Below are positions 7,031-10,361 of a stretch of 10,361 bases of DNA, in pieces. The first letter of the stretch is position 1; each line of letters starts with the position of its first letter. The notes below the pieces were generated by a model, which was not told the DNA's origin, ran no database searches, and was given only the letters and a program-made list of their open reading frames with translations. A program made the translations under genes and the position numbers. Source of the stretch: Alistipes sp. (lineage in GTDB: Bacteria; Bacteroidota; Bacteroidia; Bacteroidales; Rikenellaceae); contig JAFVXS010000013.1 in the NCBI GenBank assembly GCA_017501025.1, positions 1-10,361 of the forward strand, written 5' to 3'.

Positions 7031-9838
7031 ATGAAAAGAGTATTTATGCTTATAGTGGCAACCCTTGTAATATTTGAGGTTGCGGCACAAAATCGTTCGA
7101 AGGTAATATTTTCAATCTACGACGAGCAGACACGACAGCCGTTGCCGGGTGCCGTCATCGAGTTTGCTCCCATAAAAGAGCCTGCGAACAAGAGCTACTA
7201 CACCTCGGGACGTGGAGGTTATGTAGAGGTTAGCCTCCCTATGGGCGAGTACGATGTCACCGCATCGTTTATGGGCTATGCCGACAAGCGTTTTCGCTGC
7301 AACGCCAACCAACGCAGTGTTACGTTGGAGAACATCTACCTGAAAGAGCAGGCAACAAATATCGACACTATCGTAAAGGAGGTACAGCAATTCCGCACCA
7401 CACAGAATGCCGATACTCTTATATACAATGCGGCGGCATTCAAGACAACCAAAGATGCCGAAACCGAGCAGCTGTTGTCGAAGATGCCCGGAATAGTTGT
7501 CGAAGATGGTCAGGTCGAGGTACAGGGCGAGCAGATTAAGCGTGTATTTGTCGATGGCGACGAGTTCTTTGGCGAAGATGTGGCGATGGCAATCAAGAAT
7601 ATCCCTGCCGAGATTGTCGATAAGGTCGAGGTCTTCGACAAGTTGAGCGACGAGGCTGAATTTTCGGGCATCGACGACGGACAGAGCTACAAGGCTCTGA
7701 ATCTGGTCACAAAAAAGAGTATGCGTAACGGACAATTCGGCAAGCTCTATGCCGGAATGGGTTGGCAGCCCAAAGCCGATGAGGTGTCGTTCAACCCGAA
7801 ATATCTCGCAGGCGGAAACTTCAACTCGTTCCGCAACAAGCAGAAAATCACACTGCTCGGATTGTTCAACAATATCAACAAACAGAACTTCTCGTTCGAG
7901 GATTTGCTGGGCGTAAATTCATCATCGTCACGCAACGGAAACCGCAACAGCAACCAATTTATGGTCAAACCACAGGCAGGTGTGGCGTTGGTAAATGCCG
8001 TAGGCTTAAACTACGCTGATAGTTGGGGTCGCAAGCAGAATGTAAAATTTCAGGGCAGCTACTTCTTCAACAACACCTCGACCGATAACATCGCCGAACG
8101 CACAACGTGGTACGAATCGCCTGCACCATACGGCACACTATACTCAATCGCAAACTCCACCAAACGCAACAACAACCATCGCTTCAACGGACGTCTCGAT
8201 TGGAAGATATCGCGAACTATGCAACTCACTTCGCGTACCTCTATCAGCTATCAAGGTCATCGCCCAACGACCCACACCGAGGGCTACTCGAACAACGATA
8301 CCGACCTCGATACGTCGAATATCTCCGACATATCGTATCGCCAACTCGCCTACAACAGTCAATCGTCTGCAAATCGTATGCGGGGCATAAACGCAAACGA
8401 ATTTCTGCAATATCGTATTCGTCTCGGTGCTCCGGGACGTACAATAAGCCTTACGGCACGTGTCGGATACCGCGATAATCGAGCCATACAGCGAATTATG
8501 GAGAACGGAGCGAGTGCCATATCCTACGACAACCCGCTCTACGAATCACTCTACGATAAATACTTTGGCGAGGGCAGCGATTGGCACAATATGGTACAAG
8601 ACCCACTGCTCTTCGACCCGATTTACGAATATATCAACACCCCGACATACACCTACAACATCAGTGGAGGCATAAACTACAACGAGCCGATAGCGAAAAA
8701 TTGGACGCTGATGACCCAATACCACATAACGTATCGCAACCAAACCAAAGAGCAGGAGGCGTGGTACACCGATGACGACTTTGCCGTAACGGATGACTCC
8801 CGTCGATACGATGCCCTATCGATAAACTCCTCGACCAACACCCTGCTGCATCGTGTTGGCCCGGGTATCCGATATGCCAAGAAACGAAACACATTTATTA
8901 TCAGAGTACTCTACGAAAATCTCTCTCTGAATGGTAATTTCGAGAATGGTGCAAACATATCGAGCCTCGTCGATAAACAGTATCACAGCGTGCAATACCA
9001 CACTATGTTCCGATATGCATTCAACAACCGCAACTCGCTACGTATCCAATTCCGTTCGGAGAGCGACGCCCCAAGCGTAACACAACTGCACAACATATTT
9101 AACGTCGCATCGCCTCGAAATATCACTGTCGGAAATGTCAATCTGTCGCCCGAATATTCGCACAGCGGAAGTATTCGCTACATACTCTCGCTGCCCGACA
9201 AAGGTCAGACATTTATGGTTATGTTGCGTGGCGAGTACTACCAAAATGCGATCGTTCGCTCCGTGCTATACAACACCAAAGGGTGGGCAATGCCCGATAC
9301 GATGAACGGCATAGAGATTCCGAAGAACGAAAACGGCAGACGATATACCCCTGTCGTGATAAACTCATACGAAAATATTGACGGGCTGTGGTCCGTGCGT
9401 GCAAATCTCTCATACGGAGTGCCGCTTACGTTTATGAAGTGCAACCTCAATCTCTCGCTCAACGTACACTACTCCGTAGAGCCAACCGGACTGTATAGTG
9501 TAGGTAGCAAGCCATCCGAGTTGCTCAACAGTATCGCCGAACATAACTTTACGACCAACAAAGCCTCAAACCTCGGCTACACATTCCGAACAACGCTGGG
9601 TAGCAATATCTCCGAAAATATCGACTTCACGGTATCGTGGCGTGGCACCTACAATCAGGCGTGGAATCGCACCGACAATGCTGCCGACAACGATTTGGCA
9701 ACAAACGACTATTTCAGCCATACAGCATCAGCATCCGTTAAGTGGATATTCGGTGCAGGATTTACACTGACCGCAAAGGCTTCATACCACCAATATCTCG
9801 GCTTTACGAATGACTATAACGAGGAGTATCTGCTCTGA
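7031..9838 (+). CDS. TonB-receptor-like outer-membrane beta-barrel protein, cut short by an in-frame TGA
   Basis: As read, 935 residues. The ATG at 7031 is preferred over an upstream in-frame GTG (7007) because it directly opens a signal peptide: MKR, a hydrophobic core, then VAAQ, with likely cleavage near residue 20. Next come a carboxypeptidase-regulatory-like beta sandwich (about 22-105, with PLPGAVIEF and GEYDVTASFMGY), a plug-like region (about 115-240, with LLSKMPGI, VFVDGDEFFGED and VDKVEVFDKLSD) and a long barrel region rich in alternating aromatic strands, of the OMP_b-brl_3 (PF14905) type. The role is probably an outer-membrane transporter or receptor; the ligand is unknown and no SusD-like partner is in the window. 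The frame ends at TGA 9836-9838 after EEYLL, but the family-like sequence continues in the same frame to 10117, so the intact protein would have 1028 residues. Without the last barrel strands it probably cannot assemble, so the gene is likely inactive unless the TGA is a read error or is read through. Confidence 0.85.
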   Translation: MKRVFMLIVATLVIFEVAAQNRSKVIFSIYDEQTRQPLPGAVIEFAPIKEPANKSYYTSGRGGYVEVSLPMGEYDVTASFMGYADKRFRCNANQRSVTLENIYLKEQATNIDTIVKEVQQFRTTQNADTLIYNAAAFKTTKDAETEQLLSKMPGIVVEDGQVEVQGEQIKRVFVDGDEFFGEDVAMAIKNIPAEIVDKVEVFDKLSDEAEFSGIDDGQSYKALNLVTKKSMRNGQFGKLYAGMGWQPKADEVSFNPKYLAGGNFNSFRNKQKITLLGLFNNINKQNFSFEDLLGVNSSSSRNGNRNSNQFMVKPQAGVALVNAVGLNYADSWGRKQNVKFQGSYFFNNTSTDNIAERTTWYESPAPYGTLYSIANSTKRNNNHRFNGRLDWKISRTMQLTSRTSISYQGHRPTTHTEGYSNNDTDLDTSNISDISYRQLAYNSQSSANRMRGINANEFLQYRIRLGAPGRTISLTARVGYRDNRAIQRIMENGASAISYDNPLYESLYDKYFGEGSDWHNMVQDPLLFDPIYEYINTPTYTYNISGGINYNEPIAKNWTLMTQYHITYRNQTKEQEAWYTDDDFAVTDDSRRYDALSINSSTNTLLHRVGPGIRYAKKRNTFIIRVLYENLSLNGNFENGANISSLVDKQYHSVQYHTMFRYAFNNRNSLRIQFRSESDAPSVTQLHNIFNVASPRNITVGNVNLSPEYSHSGSIRYILSLPDKGQTFMVMLRGEYYQNAIVRSVLYNTKGWAMPDTMNGIEIPKNENGRRYTPVVINSYENIDGLWSVRANLSYGVPLTFMKCNLNLSLNVHYSVEPTGLYSVGSKPSELLNSIAEHNFTTNKASNLGYTFRTTLGSNISENIDFTVSWRGTYNQAWNRTDNAADNDLATNDYFSHTASASVKWIFGAGFTLTAKASYHQYLGFTNDYNEEYLL

Positions 9839-10117
9839 AATATCTATCTCGGAAAACAGATATTTAAGAATCGACGAGGCGAGATTATGATTGGCGTGAA
9901 CGACCTGCTCAATCAAAAAGAGGCCTTTAACCGCTCGACAGGCTCGGGATATACTCGCAACCTGATAAATAGTACTCTCGGACGATATGTTATGGTGCAG
10001 TTTGTATATAACCTGCGACACTTCGGCAAGGGAGCTCCTCGCAATGCCCAACGCCACAACTCGTTCAATATGGGCAACCGTATGCGACGCAATGGCGAGT
10101 ATTCGGATATGTATTAA
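9839..10117 (+). pseudogene. Severed C-terminal end of the outer-membrane beta-barrel protein
   Basis: These 92 codons plus a TAA continue the frame of the preceding gene with no shift. They begin NIYLGKQIFKNRRGEIMIGV, followed by NDLLNQ, then GRYVMVQFVYNLRHFG, which is the usual closing pattern of PF14905-type barrels: a turn, an amphipathic strand, then a final strand with alternating aromatics and a polar tail. An internal ATG at 9887 exists, but a free-standing 76-residue piece of barrel without a signal peptide would have no obvious use. The fragment shows no further damage, so the interruption looks recent, or artefactual. Confidence 0.85.
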
Positions 10118-10164
10118 ATCTCGTGCAAAGAGGTTTGATTAGGGAAATTTGAGAAATTATAGGT

Positions 10165-10206
10165 TTTAGGGAGGAGCTTTATTTACACTTCTCCCTAAAC
10201 TATTTT
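10165..10206 (+). terminator. Probable terminator of the outer-membrane protein gene
   Basis: The stem is 10165-10176 paired with 10188-10199: TTTAGGGAG against CTCCCTAAA, then one G-T wobble and two more pairs. It has an 11-nt loop and is followed by the T-rich TATTTTGTAT. It lies 47 bases after the TAA at 10117, not just after the TGA, which fits 10117 being the original gene end. Confidence 0.65.
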
Positions 10207-10232
10207 GTATAAAGGGCAGGGTGTTGCATTGT

Positions 10233-10361
10233 GGGTAAGGTCTAATAAGGCCTAGTAAAGTCAAGTAAGGTCGGGCAGCAGAAAATTCCGCTAACGCCCC
10301 CTAGCGACTCTAACGTCTCTGACGCCTCTTCGGCAAAGCCGTTGCTGCAAGGCAGCAAACA
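10233..10361. repeat. Structured intergenic repeat, copy 2 (may continue past the window)
   Basis: This has the same order of parts as the element at 3164-3280. Four 10-bp units follow the pattern NNNTAAGGTC (10233-10272). After a spacer with GAAAATTCCG come four roughly 9-bp units (CTAACGCCC plus one extra C, CTAGCGACT, CTAACGTCT, CTGACGCCT; 10291-10327). Two adjacent hairpins follow: CGGC-AAA-GCCG (10331-10341) and TTGCTGC-AAG-GCAGCAA (10342-10358). It lies downstream of a terminator, as copy 1 does. No open reading frame or terminal inverted repeats are evident. Confidence 0.75.

Noticed and set aside
9836..9838. Use of an alternative genetic code in which TGA is a sense codon
   Set aside because: A recoded genome would show many in-frame TGA codons; here there is one only, with TGG used for tryptophan throughout the other genes.
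9887..10117. Independent 76-residue gene starting at an ATG after the TGA
   Set aside because: It is in the same frame as the barrel gene and is simply its C-terminal end; no signal peptide or separate promoter is seen.
10233..10327. CRISPR array
   Set aside because: The repeated units are 9-10 bp and contiguous, with no unique spacers of 30 bp or so.

Overview
The window looks like a chromosomal segment of a gut-type Bacteroidota, most likely Bacteroidales and possibly Alistipes-like. This rests on a large SusC/TonB-receptor-like beta-barrel protein, a multidomain secreted phosphoesterase, promoter boxes of the Bacteroidota TAnnTTTG type, little Shine-Dalgarno signal before starts, and a roughly balanced GC content with heavy use of TCG serine codons. 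The genus is an inference from general feel, not a computed result.

Layout. Bases 1-3060 (+) hold the 3' part of a large secreted calcineurin-like phosphoesterase whose start lies outside the window; a strong intrinsic terminator follows. Bases 3115-3285 are non-coding and mostly occupied by a structured intergenic repeat. Next come two minus-strand genes in one probable operon, transcribed from about 5546 leftwards: an SDR dehydrogenase (4674-5501) and, five bases later, a class-3 aldehyde dehydrogenase (3286-4668). Together they could carry out alcohol to aldehyde to acid oxidation. A compact divergent promoter region (about 5502-5695) separates them from a plus-strand class III PLP aminotransferase (5696-6904). 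After a 126-base gap with a probable promoter comes a large outer-membrane beta-barrel protein gene (from 7031). Its reading frame is broken by a single TGA at 9836-9838, although the same frame continues for 92 more recognisable barrel codons to 10117. A terminator and a second copy of the intergenic repeat fill 10118-10361.

The two most noteworthy observations are these. First, the in-frame TGA probably stands where this family has a tryptophan codon and removes the last strands of the barrel. Second, a two-copy intergenic element, just downstream of terminators, consists of about 10-bp direct repeats, then four 9-bp repeats, then two adjacent hairpins. Its second hairpin keeps a 7-bp stem and 3-nt loop in both copies although the stem sequence differs completely. 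No mobile element, CRISPR array, tRNA or rRNA was seen.
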